A DNA stretch of 64,000 nt from positions 62,001 to 126,000 of the forward strand of contig NZ_JACHDZ010000002.1 in NCBI RefSeq assembly GCF_014201375.1, in the 5' to 3' direction. Below, piece after piece: positions 1 through 9,706 of this stretch (positions are counted from its first letter, which is position 1; every line of letters starts with the position of its first letter). This DNA comes from Tunturiibacter empetritectus. GTDB lineage: Bacteria > Acidobacteriota > Terriglobia > Terriglobales > Acidobacteriaceae. A model generated the notes under the pieces. It did not search any database and was not told the DNA's origin. It saw only the letters and a list, made by a program, of their open reading frames with translations. Position numbers and translations under genes: made by a program.

Positions 1-621
1 CTGCCCCGAAGCTACGCCGGGCGGTTGATGTATTTCTCAGATGGGTTTCCCATCCTCGTCTCCAACACCGGCATCCCGCGCTTCACTTTCTTCGACGAGG
101 GCCAGGTCACGGCCACTCGCTTCGAGCGTTACCTCAAACAGTACCAGCCCCTGTTTGCGGCGCTCGGCGAGTTCGAGCTGATCTACCTGGCCGACACCGA
201 GAGCAGCTCTGCACGCGCCAGTGCCACCTTCAACCGCTTTGTCCCCCCAGACCGGCTGCGTGGAGTGACGCAATTGACCCCGATGGGTGTGGAGCACTTC
301 ATCGAATACCTTGCCGCCAGCCATCGCTATGAAGCGAAGGGTAGCGTCAGCAGCGCCCGCGATCTTGAAGTCCTGCGCGAGGGAGAGCACCGCTACACCA
401 CACTGGAACACCGTGCTCTTCAAGCGGCATGGAACAACCAAAGCACCGGTGCCGACAGAATCCGGCAGAGATTCCTAAACAAATCTCTGCGTGCCACCTT
501 CACGACCGTCGTGCTTCCGTACAGCTATCCGGTCTACAGCTTGCGACAGAGCGCTCCGTCTCAGCAGGGGCACGGGACACCCCAGCGGACACGCGAGCGG
601 GCACAACCACAGGAGACTTAG
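1..621 (+). CDS. C-terminal part of an element-borne protein (5' end outside window), possibly replication-relaxation-like
   Basis: The reading frame is open from the first base, so the gene starts left of the window; 206 residues are visible. A segment around residues 20-75 (DEGQVTATRFERYLKQYQPL, then a hydrophobic ELIYLAD strand) resembles the core of replication-relaxation family proteins, which sit beside TraG-type coupling proteins on conjugative elements. That assignment is from memory of the family pattern and is tentative. The last 60 residues are Arg/Gln/Ser-rich and low in structure. A small RHH-like gene and a TraG gene follow on the same strand, so a role in plasmid or ICE maintenance is inferred. 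Confidence 0.5.
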   Translation: MPRSYAGRLMYFSDGFPILVSNTGIPRFTFFDEGQVTATRFERYLKQYQPLFAALGEFELIYLADTESSSARASATFNRFVPPDRLRGVTQLTPMGVEHFIEYLAASHRYEAKGSVSSARDLEVLREGEHRYTTLEHRALQAAWNNQSTGADRIRQRFLNKSLRATFTTVVLPYSYPVYSLRQSAPSQQGHGTPQRTRERAQPQET

Positions 622-884
622 TGATTCGAATACAACGAGTTATGCAAGTAGATGGGGTCAGGGAGAGATATGTGCTGGGGGCGGGAGCGACCCCAGTGCT
701 CCGCACTTCCCGCGTCGGCTATACCGCGCTGGTCGCTTCCGCCCCGAGGCACCAAGTATCCAGAACAGATCTGGCGCAGATACCGGATTGATCTGCGCAG
801 AACATGAAGCGGATCAGTTCAGCATCAGTGGTTGATCCATATCGCATCCGGGAAGGATACGCACTTCATTGACAGGAGACATCC

Positions 885-1202
885 ATGAGCAAGCTGAAAC
901 TAGAACATGGCGTAAGCAAGATTCGGCGCGCGAAATTGCAATCTTCCATCGACCAGACTGTAGCCGAGGACATCGAGCTACTGGCGCAATGGTCAAATAA
1001 CGAAACCAATCATGTCGTCAACGAGCTGCTGCGCTTCGCGCTGACTCAGGAAGAAGACTTCCAGAAATACAAGGCCAGCGCTGCCGCGACCGCTGCGCGG
1101 GATGCCCATGCTACGAAACCAAGACCCACACCAACCAAGCCGGTGTCCGAATCTGCTGCTAAACCGGATGCAACTGCAACAAACGCCACTGCTCACGCAT
1201 AG
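885..1202 (+). CDS. Small ribbon-helix-helix-like conjugation accessory protein
   Basis: A 105-residue protein with a clear ribosome site (ACAGGAG, 7 bases before ATG). Residues 1-65 are charged and helical (DQTVAEDIELLAQWSNNETN followed by VVNELLRFAL), a pattern like the short DNA-binding proteins of relaxosomes. The tail from about residue 70 is Ala/Pro/Thr-rich and probably disordered. It ends 15 bases before the TraG gene and is surely co-transcribed with it. A role as DNA-binding accessory factor of the coupling protein is inferred from position and size; no catalytic motif is present. Confidence 0.6.
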   Translation: MSKLKLEHGVSKIRRAKLQSSIDQTVAEDIELLAQWSNNETNHVVNELLRFALTQEEDFQKYKASAAATAARDAHATKPRPTPTKPVSESAAKPDATATNATAHA

Positions 1203-1217
1203 AGAGGAATCGACAAC

Positions 1218-3254
1218 ATGGGCTTCAGAGTTCAGCTTCAGAAGGTCATCCGGCCACTGGTCGAGAACCGCATCGTGCTCTCACTAGGCATTAGCGTAGC
1301 CGGTGGCATCCTCCTCAACAGTATGTTTCCTCTCAACACCGCAAATCCAATCCTGCGCCTAATCGAATTCGAGCGGCCTCTCCTCTTTCACGCAGTGGCG
1401 TGGAGTTACGACCTGTTTCTGTATTCGACCCTGTTCATAGCCTGCTCCATGATTTTCTCGCTGCTGTACGTCCACCTCTATCGAGACGAATCGGAGACGC
1501 CAGCCGGTTCTCTGCCTGCGTATCCCAACCCACGCACACGAGCCGGTCTGTCTCTGATCGTAGGCGAAGTCCACCGCCAGCTCGTCCCGAAGCCCAGCTC
1601 CGCTCCGCAGTGGCTCTCGATTCCAGAGCGCGGCCTCTACACCGGCATTGCATCGTTCGGCTCTATCGGTTCGGGCAAAACCTATGGGCTGATTTTGCCG
1701 GCGATGCGCCAGTTGTTCGCTTATCGTGCCGACGACCCAGAGCGCAGGCTCTCGGGCATCGTTCTGGAAGTCAAAGGCGATCTCTGCCGACAGCTTCAGG
1801 GCATCCTTAGATGGTGCGGACGGGAGCACGATTACGTTGAGGTCTCACTCAACGGCGACATTCGCTACAACCCACTCAACAACTCGCTCGATGCCTATGC
1901 CCAGGCGTTTAACATCGCCTCCATCATCACGTCGATCTGGGGCAAAGGCAAGGAACCGTTCTGGCAGCAGTCCTACACGGACCTGGTCCGGTACGTGATC
2001 CTGCTTCATCGCATCCGCGATGGATACCTCACTATGGTCGATCTATTCCGCACCGTCATCAGCGCGGGCAAGCTCGAAGATCTGCTGACAGAGGTTGGGT
2101 CGCGTTTCAGTGCCGCCAGCTACATCGGAATGACCAAGGAGGCGTACCGGGACCATGAAGGTCTCCTGTCTCCGCTTGGTTTCGAGTGGAATAAAGATGC
2201 GAATGTTTATCTGATCGCATGGACCGAAGCGCTTGAGAAACTGCTCACACAGGAGACCTGCGCAGCCTTCGATGTCTTCACTCGCAAGCCTTACCCACCG
2301 GAGCAGCGGGATCGCTTCGACAGCATCCAGTATTGGTATTGGGAGCACTGGAAGTTCTTCCGCTCCGAGGTCAAGACTTCCATTATCCAGGGCATCGCCG
2401 TCTTTCTCTCGCTCTTCGAGACCGATCCCGATGTGCGCCGTGTCTTCTGCCCACCGAAAGAGTTGTACGACGGCAAGCCGTGCTCTACGGATCCCACGGG
2501 CCGCGTCTTGGCACCCTTCGACGAGTTGATCGAATCGGGCGCGGTCGTGGGGTTGAACTTTCCCGTGGCGCTGAACCCGGCGTTGGCGAAGACCATCGGC
2601 ACCATGATGAAGATCGACTACCAGCGTGCTGTACAGTTGCGCATTCCCAGGATGGACGCCCACCCTGAGAGACACTATCGCCCCACCGTCTTCATCTGCG
2701 ATGAATATCAGAACTTCGCTACTGTTGGCGGCGATAATCCAACCGGCGATGAACGCTTCCTGTCGCTCTCCCGGCAGCCCAAGTGCATTCCCATCGTTGC
2801 CACCCAGAGCATCTCCAGTCTGAAGGACGCGCTGTCCAACGAGGGAGTCAAGACACTCCTGCAGGCCCTCCGCAACAAGGTCTTCCTGACAACCACCGAT
2901 CCCGAGACTGCCCGATATGCGTCGGAATTGTGTGGGAAGGCGGACCGCACCCGCATCAGCTACAGCGTCTCCGAGTCCTCCACCAACGCTAACGTCGGAT
3001 GGCTCAGTGGCCGTACTTCATCCAGCAAAGGCTCTGTCTCCGCTTCCAAGCAGTACCAGAAGCATATGGAGCCTCTGTTCGAAGAGAAGGTCTTCTTCGA
3101 TCTCAAGAATGCACAGTCTGTCGTCGTCGCCTTCGATGGCATCAGCCCATTGCCGCCGACGTATTGCTATCTCAAGCCCGATTTCCTGCCCATCACCATG
3201 TCCTGGTTCGACCAGGAGAGGATCGCCTTCGATCCAGAGAGGATACCGTCTTGA
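1218..3254 (+). CDS. TraG/VirD4-type type IV coupling protein
   Basis: This 678-residue protein would bring relaxosome DNA to a type IV secretion channel at the inner membrane. Two hydrophobic segments near residues 13-35 and 60-85 anchor the N terminus. Walker A is GSIGSGKT at about residue 150, and the Walker B region VFICDEYQNF is at about residue 490. The QPKCIPIVATQSISSL segment afterwards is typical of TraG/TraD/VirD4. Length and motif spacing are normal for the family. The start has an upstream GAGAGGA. The stop codon overlaps the TTG start of the VirB11-like gene, so the two ATPases are translationally coupled. No other channel genes lie to the right; they would have to be left of the window. 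Confidence 0.93.
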   Translation: MGFRVQLQKVIRPLVENRIVLSLGISVAGGILLNSMFPLNTANPILRLIEFERPLLFHAVAWSYDLFLYSTLFIACSMIFSLLYVHLYRDESETPAGSLPAYPNPRTRAGLSLIVGEVHRQLVPKPSSAPQWLSIPERGLYTGIASFGSIGSGKTYGLILPAMRQLFAYRADDPERRLSGIVLEVKGDLCRQLQGILRWCGREHDYVEVSLNGDIRYNPLNNSLDAYAQAFNIASIITSIWGKGKEPFWQQSYTDLVRYVILLHRIRDGYLTMVDLFRTVISAGKLEDLLTEVGSRFSAASYIGMTKEAYRDHEGLLSPLGFEWNKDANVYLIAWTEALEKLLTQETCAAFDVFTRKPYPPEQRDRFDSIQYWYWEHWKFFRSEVKTSIIQGIAVFLSLFETDPDVRRVFCPPKELYDGKPCSTDPTGRVLAPFDELIESGAVVGLNFPVALNPALAKTIGTMMKIDYQRAVQLRIPRMDAHPERHYRPTVFICDEYQNFATVGGDNPTGDERFLSLSRQPKCIPIVATQSISSLKDALSNEGVKTLLQALRNKVFLTTTDPETARYASELCGKADRTRISYSVSESSTNANVGWLSGRTSSSKGSVSASKQYQKHMEPLFEEKVFFDLKNAQSVVVAFDGISPLPPTYCYLKPDFLPITMSWFDQERIAFDPERIPS

Positions 3255-4153
3255 GCTTCGATGTAATTATCCCGTTCCTGAAGCCGATCGAGCATCTGCT
3301 GCTAAATATCGGCATCTCTGAGATCATGGTCAATCCCGATGGCTCGGTTTGGATCGAAGAGCAAGGTCACATCGAGTTGCAGCCCGGTATCCATTTCGAG
3401 GATGGTGCGCTGCTGACTGGCCTCGAAGTGATCGCCAACCGCTTCGGCAAGAAGCTTGATGCGGACTCTCCGATCATGAATTTGCGTCTTCCGGACGGAA
3501 GCCGAATGGCAGCGCTCATCCCGCCAGTCGTCAACTCAAGTCCGATGATGACCATCCGCAAGTTCACCTCGCGGAACTTCAATATTGATGACCTGATCGA
3601 GCGTGAGATGCTGACCGACTCAGAGGGCGAGACTTTAGCAGACCACGTCCGGCGTGGCGACAACATCCTGATCTCCGGCGGAACCGGCTCCGGTAAAACA
3701 ACCCTGGCAAACGTACTGTCCGCGTTCATCCCCGATAAAGACAGAATCCTCATCCTTGAAGATGTCGCCGAACTCAATATCAGGAAGCCGCACGTTATAT
3801 CCGCCGAGATCCAGCTCGATACGCACAGGAGTCAGATCGGTTTCGGCGACCTGCTCAAGGCTGCGCTTCGCCACAGGCCGGACAGGATCGTTGTAGGTGA
3901 GATTCGCGGTGCGGAGGCGCGCGTCTTCCTCGATACCTTGAATACGGGCCATCGTGGATCGCTGACGACCATTCATGCCAACAGTGCTCAGGATGCATTG
4001 CGGCGGCTGGCCCAGCTTGCCACGCGTGGTTCAGGATGGAGCGCCCCTTTGCGTGACGTTGAAGAGGAGTGCGTAAGGTGCATCGACGTGATCGTGCATG
4101 TTATGAATGAGGACGGATGGCGCCACGTCACAGAAATTCGCACATATGCATGA
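3251..4153 (+). CDS. VirB11/TrbB/CpaF-type secretion ATPase
   Basis: A hexameric traffic ATPase that powers assembly or substrate transfer in type IV secretion. I place the start at TTG 3251 because it overlaps the TraG stop (TTGA), has AGAGAGG upstream, and the family-like sequence begins there; the frame is open further upstream but that part is TraG in another frame. The protein is 300 residues. Walker A is GGTGSGKTT at about residue 142, the Asp-box-like LILEDVAEL follows, then VGEIRGAEA near 215 and TTIHANS near 240, all hallmarks of VirB11/TrbB. Length suits TrbB-like conjugation ATPases better than the longer CpaF proteins. Confidence 0.9.
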   Translation: MSFDVIIPFLKPIEHLLLNIGISEIMVNPDGSVWIEEQGHIELQPGIHFEDGALLTGLEVIANRFGKKLDADSPIMNLRLPDGSRMAALIPPVVNSSPMMTIRKFTSRNFNIDDLIEREMLTDSEGETLADHVRRGDNILISGGTGSGKTTLANVLSAFIPDKDRILILEDVAELNIRKPHVISAEIQLDTHRSQIGFGDLLKAALRHRPDRIVVGEIRGAEARVFLDTLNTGHRGSLTTIHANSAQDALRRLAQLATRGSGWSAPLRDVEEECVRCIDVIVHVMNEDGWRHVTEIRTYA

Positions 4154-4187
4154 ATGACCGTTCACCAAGCAGCTCCATATCGGAGGA

Positions 4188-4823
4188 CTATTGTCCCGGT
4201 GCTTCCCAGCCTCTGCTGGTTTGCTGCAATCCGACCTGCTCGGTCGTCTTCGATCCGCCGTTGAGATTCTCTCGGATGTCCGGGAATGCCCGCTGCACAT
4301 CCGGGCGTTCCGCCCATGCTGCGGGGTTCGCGATCTTATAGGTGTAGGTGACTTCAGTCTGAGAGATCGATCCCAGCGCCGCCGGCTCTGTCCACTTAAC
4401 GATGGTATCGACGGTCTTCTGCCCGTAGCAGAATCCTCTGGGCTGCCCAAGTGTGCCGGGAATCTGCCGAAAATATTTCTGGCCCTCCGCTGTTAGCTGG
4501 TACCGCCTCACCAGTTGGGGCGGAGTTGAACCTCGCAGCGAATCGAGCATTCCGTGAACGACCGATGTTGTATCGGTCGCCTGTACCAGAGTCGCCTGCT
4601 TCAACGCCTCCAGCTTTCGACCGATCCCCAATTGTTCATCTTGCTCCGAGCGCGGAACATCGATTGGAAACTGGCGATCCATCACTGTACATACTTGTCC
4701 ATGCTTCATCAGGTGTTCGTTGATGGCCTGCGTGAAATTTGTATCAATCGGTTTTTTTGCATCGTTGCAAGCAGTGAGAACGAGTAAACCGACGATTGAG
4801 ACGAGACGGAAACGATTATGCAT
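4188..4823 (-). CDS. Putative lipoprotein of unknown function
   Basis: 211 residues with a lipoprotein signal peptide ending in the lipobox LTAC at about residues 16-19, so it is probably anchored in a membrane facing the periplasm. AGGAGG stands 7 bases before the ATG. The mature part has a region around residues 105-160 (RYQLTAEGQKYFR, TYTYKIANPAAW) that reads like a small beta-rich domain; I do not recognise a family with certainty. It converges with the VirB11-like gene (34 bases between stops) and lies downstream of the LysR gene. Nothing ties it to conjugation beyond proximity. Confidence 0.75.
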   Translation of the reverse strand: MHNRFRLVSIVGLLVLTACNDAKKPIDTNFTQAINEHLMKHGQVCTVMDRQFPIDVPRSEQDEQLGIGRKLEALKQATLVQATDTTSVVHGMLDSLRGSTPPQLVRRYQLTAEGQKYFRQIPGTLGQPRGFCYGQKTVDTIVKWTEPAALGSISQTEVTYTYKIANPAAWAERPDVQRAFPDIRENLNGGSKTTEQVGLQQTSRGWEAPGQ

Positions 4824-4857
4824 GCGCGATCCTCCTGACGTGATTGTTTTGAGGTAG

Positions 4858-5784
4858 CTATTGATGAAGCCTTCGATCAGAGCGGTGATTGCTCATCCGC
4901 AGAGAAGCGGTTTCAGTCCATATGCGGTCGACGAATTGCCTGATCGTGTTGTCACTGCGATCATGTTCGCGTCGAATGAACACGCCGCTCTTTAGCGTGA
5001 GAAGCCGATCCGCCAATGGCCTGACCACGAGGCCCGAGCGCATTGAGTCGGCTGAAGAGCGAGTCATAATCGCGAGTCCCGTGCCCTGACTAACCATCCA
5101 CAGGGCTTCTCTCGGCAGATAGGCATCGGCTACGATATTGAGCGCAACCCCCAGGCTCTCGAAATGAGTCACAATATCTTCGTGCCTTCCGGGGAGGGCC
5201 TTCCGGCCAACTGCGATCAGAGGTTCGCGGTCTAATTCCGTAGGGTCAATAGCACGCTTCGTGCTGAGTGGATGACCTGTGGGCAGGCATACCATCAGCG
5301 GTTCTTCCATGAGTTGCTGTGCGAAGAGGTCAGGCTCATGAAGAGGCAAATAGCCGAATCCAACATTCAGATCGCCTTGCAGAACGCTAGTAATGACTTG
5401 GTGGGTCAGCAGACTCTCCCTGCTGATCTGAAGAGGATCATCCAGTCGCAACTGCAACTGGGAAATAATTGCCAGAAGCTTCCAGTTGAGATGGCTGGAG
5501 TACCCGATGTGCAAGTTTTTCGTTTGCACTCGCAGAAATGCGCGGATGCGATCTACGCCCAGCGACGCATGTCTGACCGACTCACGCGCGACAGGCAGGT
5601 AGAGACTGCCAGCGTCCGTTGGCAGCATTCCGTTTGCTGTCGAACGGAACACCGGAGTTCCCAATTCGATCTCGACACCTCGCACTCTTTTGCGAACCGC
5701 CGACTTCCCGACGCCGAGGTACTTCCCGGCCGCTTCGAACGACCCTTTTTCCGCTACCGCGAGGACGGCAATCTGACCGTCCAT
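4858..5784 (-). CDS. LysR-family transcriptional regulator
   Basis: 308 residues from ATG 5784, which has AGGG 5 bases upstream; ATG 5805 and GTG 5814 are in-frame alternatives. The N-terminal winged HTH (AVAEKGSFEAAGKYLGVGKS, then AVRKRVRGVEIELGTPVFR) is the LysR pattern of HTH plus dimerisation helix. Residues 90-300 form the two-lobed LysR effector domain (LHIGYSS, VGFGYLPLHEPDLF, MVCLPTGHPL, GTGLAIMTR). The ligand cannot be told. No divergent partner gene lies immediately upstream, which is unusual for LysR regulators. Confidence 0.88.
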   Translation of the reverse strand: MDGQIAVLAVAEKGSFEAAGKYLGVGKSAVRKRVRGVEIELGTPVFRSTANGMLPTDAGSLYLPVARESVRHASLGVDRIRAFLRVQTKNLHIGYSSHLNWKLLAIISQLQLRLDDPLQISRESLLTHQVITSVLQGDLNVGFGYLPLHEPDLFAQQLMEEPLMVCLPTGHPLSTKRAIDPTELDREPLIAVGRKALPGRHEDIVTHFESLGVALNIVADAYLPREALWMVSQGTGLAIMTRSSADSMRSGLVVRPLADRLLTLKSGVFIRREHDRSDNTIRQFVDRIWTETASLRMSNHRSDRRLHQ

Positions 5785-6002
5785 AGTTACCCTGAGCCGA
5801 CGCATAGCGACCACAAACTGCTAATGCCGGGCACAACATGCAGATGGCGAACCGCACCCGACAGGCCCTTTCTCCAACCAAAAAGTCAAAACCGTCCAAC
5901 TTGGCGCCCGTTTTACAATCGCGTTCCAAAAATGAATGGTGTGACTCTGTGAACGACGATCTTGAAACAAAACAATCTAGTAAATTAGGTGTAGCTGCCC
6001 AA

Positions 6003-7187
6003 TCAAGCTAAACCAAATACAACAGCCTTGTGCTGCACAAAATTATAGGGGTGAGTTATGTGTCCACGCAGCATCGCCACGCCAAGCTGGATCAGCTGCG
6101 GCCCATAGGTCTGAGCCTCATGTGAAACTGAGCCAATCAAAGCACCCTTTCGACCGCGCAATTCAACTAACATTTCCGGAATACCTTCCTGGCCCACAAT
6201 TGCTGTGTGCTGCTCACGAGAGGCATCTCGGACAGCTTGTAGTGTGCCGAGAGCGCTGGTGTCCGTGGCTGCTGTAATCAAAATGCGATCGGTGAGCGCA
6301 TGACTCTGCAAAAACTCACCCACAACCTTCGCACTCGAACCACGCTCAGACCCAACATTGAGTTGCACATATCGGTCCAGGGATACTCGCGGGAAATGTG
6401 TTTGAACGCCCTCAAACGAACCAGCGATACGGCTATTCACTAAGCTGCATCTGTCACTCGCATTAAGTCCTAGAACCCAATCCACTGTTCCCTTCCACTT
6501 AGCTCGGGCGTATTTCGCAAGGAGTTCACCAGCTTCGAAGCCAGCCTTGAAGTTATCGACTCCGAAATAGACGGCGTGCGGAATCGAGGTATCCACGGTG
6601 ATTAGCGGTATGCCCGCACTGGATATAGTGTGACCTACCAGAGATGCTGATTGCTCCTCAATCTGGAACCCAATGATCATATCGGCTCCATTCGCTACTA
6701 AGTCCTTCGAATTTCGCACGCAGCCCGCATTGCTATATTGGTTGTCTCGCTCCATTAGCTCCACGCCATTAGTCATTGCCGCTGACCGCAGAGATGCGAC
6801 GACAGCTCCAGCAAACGGATTCTTTTCGCTCTGTCCTGCGAAACCGAAGCGCATTCGCTTCGGGCGCGCGAGACGACTGTATAGAGTCTCATTTCGAGCC
6901 AAATACCCGCGGCTCGCAAAGGTTTGTAGAACGCGGTAGATGGTGCTTTTCGCAATTTGAGGATGCTGCCTTGCGAGGAATTCCAGAGAGACCGGCTCTT
7001 TCTCCATTTCAAGCGCCTCTAGGATATCCAAAGCTTTAGACAACATTGGGATGACATAAGTCCGCTGAGATGGTCGCTTCGTGGAATATATCTCCGGCTT
7101 AGGCAACGAAGAGATATAGGTTTCAGAGCACCGAGGTGGCCTTGACGGATGCTTATCGATGACCGTAGGTATCGCTGTATTATCCAT
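6003..7187 (-). CDS. Chimeric regulator 1: IclR-type HTH fused to LacI/RbsB-type sugar-binding domain
   Basis: 394 residues from ATG 7187 (AGGTG upstream; ATG 7208 is an alternative). Residues about 45-110 read as an IclR winged helix (YVIPMLSKALDILEALEMEK, AKSTIYRVLQTFASRGYL). Instead of the usual IclR GAF-like effector domain, residues from about 120 form a periplasmic-binding-protein fold: MRFGFAGQSEKNPFAGAVV, NSKDLVANGADMIIGFQ, GIPLITVDTSIPH, DNFKAGFEAGELLAKYA. There is no signal peptide, so it is cytoplasmic and should bind a sugar-like effector. It is last in the minus-strand sugar operon, 117 bases after the DUF6259 gene. A paralogue with the same architecture lies at 15968-17095. Confidence 0.85.
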   Translation of the reverse strand: MDNTAIPTVIDKHPSRPPRCSETYISSLPKPEIYSTKRPSQRTYVIPMLSKALDILEALEMEKEPVSLEFLARQHPQIAKSTIYRVLQTFASRGYLARNETLYSRLARPKRMRFGFAGQSEKNPFAGAVVASLRSAAMTNGVELMERDNQYSNAGCVRNSKDLVANGADMIIGFQIEEQSASLVGHTISSAGIPLITVDTSIPHAVYFGVDNFKAGFEAGELLAKYARAKWKGTVDWVLGLNASDRCSLVNSRIAGSFEGVQTHFPRVSLDRYVQLNVGSERGSSAKVVGEFLQSHALTDRILITAATDTSALGTLQAVRDASREQHTAIVGQEGIPEMLVELRGRKGALIGSVSHEAQTYGPQLIQLGVAMLRGHITHPYNFVQHKAVVFGLA

Positions 7188-7324
7188 AATCACACCTAGA
7201 CCATTCATCAGGTTGATAAGTTCAAAAGATTAGCTATTCATGACTCCAAATTGTTGTTGTTTGACTGCTCATAATCCACCACACCTTGTTAGAGCCTTTT
7301 TCGACTGTCTTGTCGTATGAGTGC

Positions 7325-9649
7325 TCATTGGACTTCAATTAGAGCTAGAGATCGGGGAGTCATTTCGATATCGATTACAGTTGGTAACAGCACTGTTCGA
7401 CGGGTCTCAAGGCCATCGATGGTTAGCTTTAACTGTTTCTGTCCGGTAACCGCTAACTCCACGCGCGGCGATTCGCCCAAATCAGCATAATTAGCCAACA
7501 CAATACCAATTCTTCCATCGGGTGCTTGCCAGATCGCAGATTGTACTAAGGGTTCCTTACCCCAGCCAAAGTCGCGAGTCATTACATTACTTACCTTCCA
7601 CGGTCGCAGCATACGTCCAAAAACGAGGTAATCTCGAGCTATTCCCGTTCGAAATTGATTGGCTCGTTTAATCCAATCGACAATTGCGACCTGATCTGGA
7701 ATAGCACGGTTCCATAGTTGATCCCAATCGTATTCAATCAAGCCTTTATCGCGCAGGGTCACGTTGACCATATAGCCGTTGACGATCGCCCTTGCTACGG
7801 AGAGCCGTAGAGCTTCATCACTAACCCGGTTGGTGTAGAACCCCTGATGGCCATTGCCATATTCATGATAAAGGAAGGAATAAAGAGGGCACATGCTAGC
7901 ACGGGCATCCCAAGTCTGAAAATCCTGCAAATAGCTCTCCGGCGGCGCTCCTTCGCACGACATGATGACTGCAGCTTTCGTCGATCTCGCCGCTTTGGTG
8001 TCCGCTTGAATCAACCCGGTGAAGGCTGCTGTCATCCACGGTCCTGGAACTGGCGGGTGTCCATGATCGGCCGCATAACAAGCTCTGGGCCCTGGACCTT
8101 GATCGAACTGCTGGATGACAGCGGGTCCGAGTTCCGACATCTTTCGCGTCATATCCAGAACCATTTGCCTGCCTTTCTCAGTTCCAAGGCAAGCGACATA
8201 GTTTTTGCGCCAAGCCCAGACGTCCTCAAGCAGGCTTCCATCCCACTTGCGAGCAACGGCCGCTTTACCGTCACGGGATTTAAAATATGCCATGCCATCG
8301 TAGTTCGTGTTCTTTTGCCAGGTAACCCAGGAAAGCCCATCTCCATACAGAACGGGATACCAGCCTTTTTCTTTTGCTCTGGCCATGAACTCTCGCATCG
8401 CGGCCTCTCCTCCTAAAGGAGGGAAGGCATCGGGTTGCACCCACGGGCCACCATGCTCCCAATTAAAAACAATGGGCATCAAAGGGCATTCAAGACCAGC
8501 TGCGAGCTTCTCAAGATAAGGCAAGGCATTCGTCGCGGGAGTGTATTCCGCATTCACAGCGGCGGGAGGATCCCAGTCTCCTTGGCCGCGCATCGGAAAG
8601 GCGATGGCGACGGGAGAATCCGTAAGCCACGCCGGATGATCTTTCCTTTGTGCTAGCTTGGTCGCGCAGAACGGCTGCTTCGAGGCCCAATCGCGGTAGA
8701 TCTCGGCGGCAGCATACCAATCGCCGTGGAACGTTCCAAGGACAACGTTGTAGGACAGCTTTAGGGTCGATGGGCCACGCGTGCCAGGGTAGTGACCCAG
8801 TCCCATCGTAACCCCATCTTCCTCTATCAATGGATCGATAAATTTGGGCAGACCGGAGGGATCGTCACACGCCACATAAAGGCCCCCGGCATCGTTGTAG
8901 TAGGCCATCAACTGGGTCGAAGTCCATTGTCCAGGATAGTTGTTGTATCGCCAGAGTTCTGGAGTGTTGCGCTGATTGTTGCCCCATGGCCCTATCGACA
9001 TCGAGGGCACGACCGGGCTTGCCAACCCGCCATCTGCAAAGGACCAGAGGATGTGACTAGGATCGTCATCCACAAGCTTGTCAAACGGAATCTCGATCAG
9101 CGGGAACTGTATGTGCCCGATCCATGAGGTGGTGCCATTCATCAACTCCAGGCTCCAATAGGTAAGAGTCTCGTTTGCCGGGCAACGCACGGTCACACGT
9201 GCCTCAATGGGTAAGTCGGCAATATCTTTATACTCAATCGTGATTGTCGGCTCCGCCTCCTCTCCATTTTTACGTACCGTTACCACCTTTGCTTGTAATG
9301 AATCAATGGTAAGGAACTCGGAGTGATCATTCATCAATTCCATCTTCAAAAGCGGCAAACGAACATGATTTGAAATAAGCAAATCGCGATCGACGCCAAA
9401 CGTAGATCGGAACGAAACAATGCTCCCGGTCTTCGAATTAATCAGCAATCGGTAACCTGAATTCAATACGATCACAGGTTCGGTAGCAAGAGCTTCGCGG
9501 GAGATAGCGATGTGACCGTCCTCGGCCATTGCGGGCGGCGATTCGCAAGCCAGAACGGCATCCAAAGAAAGGGGAAGGCATGAAGTTGCCGCCGTAGAAG
9601 CAACTACGGAGAGAAATCGCCTACGCGAGAGTTCCTTCGAATCAGTCAT
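7325..9649 (-). CDS. Tat-exported DUF6259-type putative glycoside hydrolase
   Basis: 774 residues with a twin-arginine signal (SRRRFL at residues 8-13 followed by a hydrophobic stretch and an Ala-rich cleavage region), so it is folded before export. The N-terminal 270 residues look like a beta-sandwich (VIVLNSGYRLLINSKTGSIV), and the central part like a TIM barrel (PLMPIVFNWEHGGPWVQPD, WYPVLYGDGLSWVTWQ, VIQQFDQGPGPRACYA). This matches my memory of DUF6259 proteins, which are related to clan-D-like hydrolases. The two Asp/Glu-bearing strands are candidates for catalysis, but I cannot name the residues. RBS AAAAGGACG precedes ATG 9649. It is the fourth gene of the receptor operon. Confidence 0.75.
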   Translation of the reverse strand: MTDSKELSRRRFLSVVASTAATSCLPLSLDAVLACESPPAMAEDGHIAISREALATEPVIVLNSGYRLLINSKTGSIVSFRSTFGVDRDLLISNHVRLPLLKMELMNDHSEFLTIDSLQAKVVTVRKNGEEAEPTITIEYKDIADLPIEARVTVRCPANETLTYWSLELMNGTTSWIGHIQFPLIEIPFDKLVDDDPSHILWSFADGGLASPVVPSMSIGPWGNNQRNTPELWRYNNYPGQWTSTQLMAYYNDAGGLYVACDDPSGLPKFIDPLIEEDGVTMGLGHYPGTRGPSTLKLSYNVVLGTFHGDWYAAAEIYRDWASKQPFCATKLAQRKDHPAWLTDSPVAIAFPMRGQGDWDPPAAVNAEYTPATNALPYLEKLAAGLECPLMPIVFNWEHGGPWVQPDAFPPLGGEAAMREFMARAKEKGWYPVLYGDGLSWVTWQKNTNYDGMAYFKSRDGKAAVARKWDGSLLEDVWAWRKNYVACLGTEKGRQMVLDMTRKMSELGPAVIQQFDQGPGPRACYAADHGHPPVPGPWMTAAFTGLIQADTKAARSTKAAVIMSCEGAPPESYLQDFQTWDARASMCPLYSFLYHEYGNGHQGFYTNRVSDEALRLSVARAIVNGYMVNVTLRDKGLIEYDWDQLWNRAIPDQVAIVDWIKRANQFRTGIARDYLVFGRMLRPWKVSNVMTRDFGWGKEPLVQSAIWQAPDGRIGIVLANYADLGESPRVELAVTGQKQLKLTIDGLETRRTVLLPTVIDIEMTPRSLALIEVQ

Positions 9650-9706
9650 TTATTGATCGTCCTTTTGCTTCCCTGCGTGTAGCCCGGTTCCAACGAGGAA
9701 GAGCTT

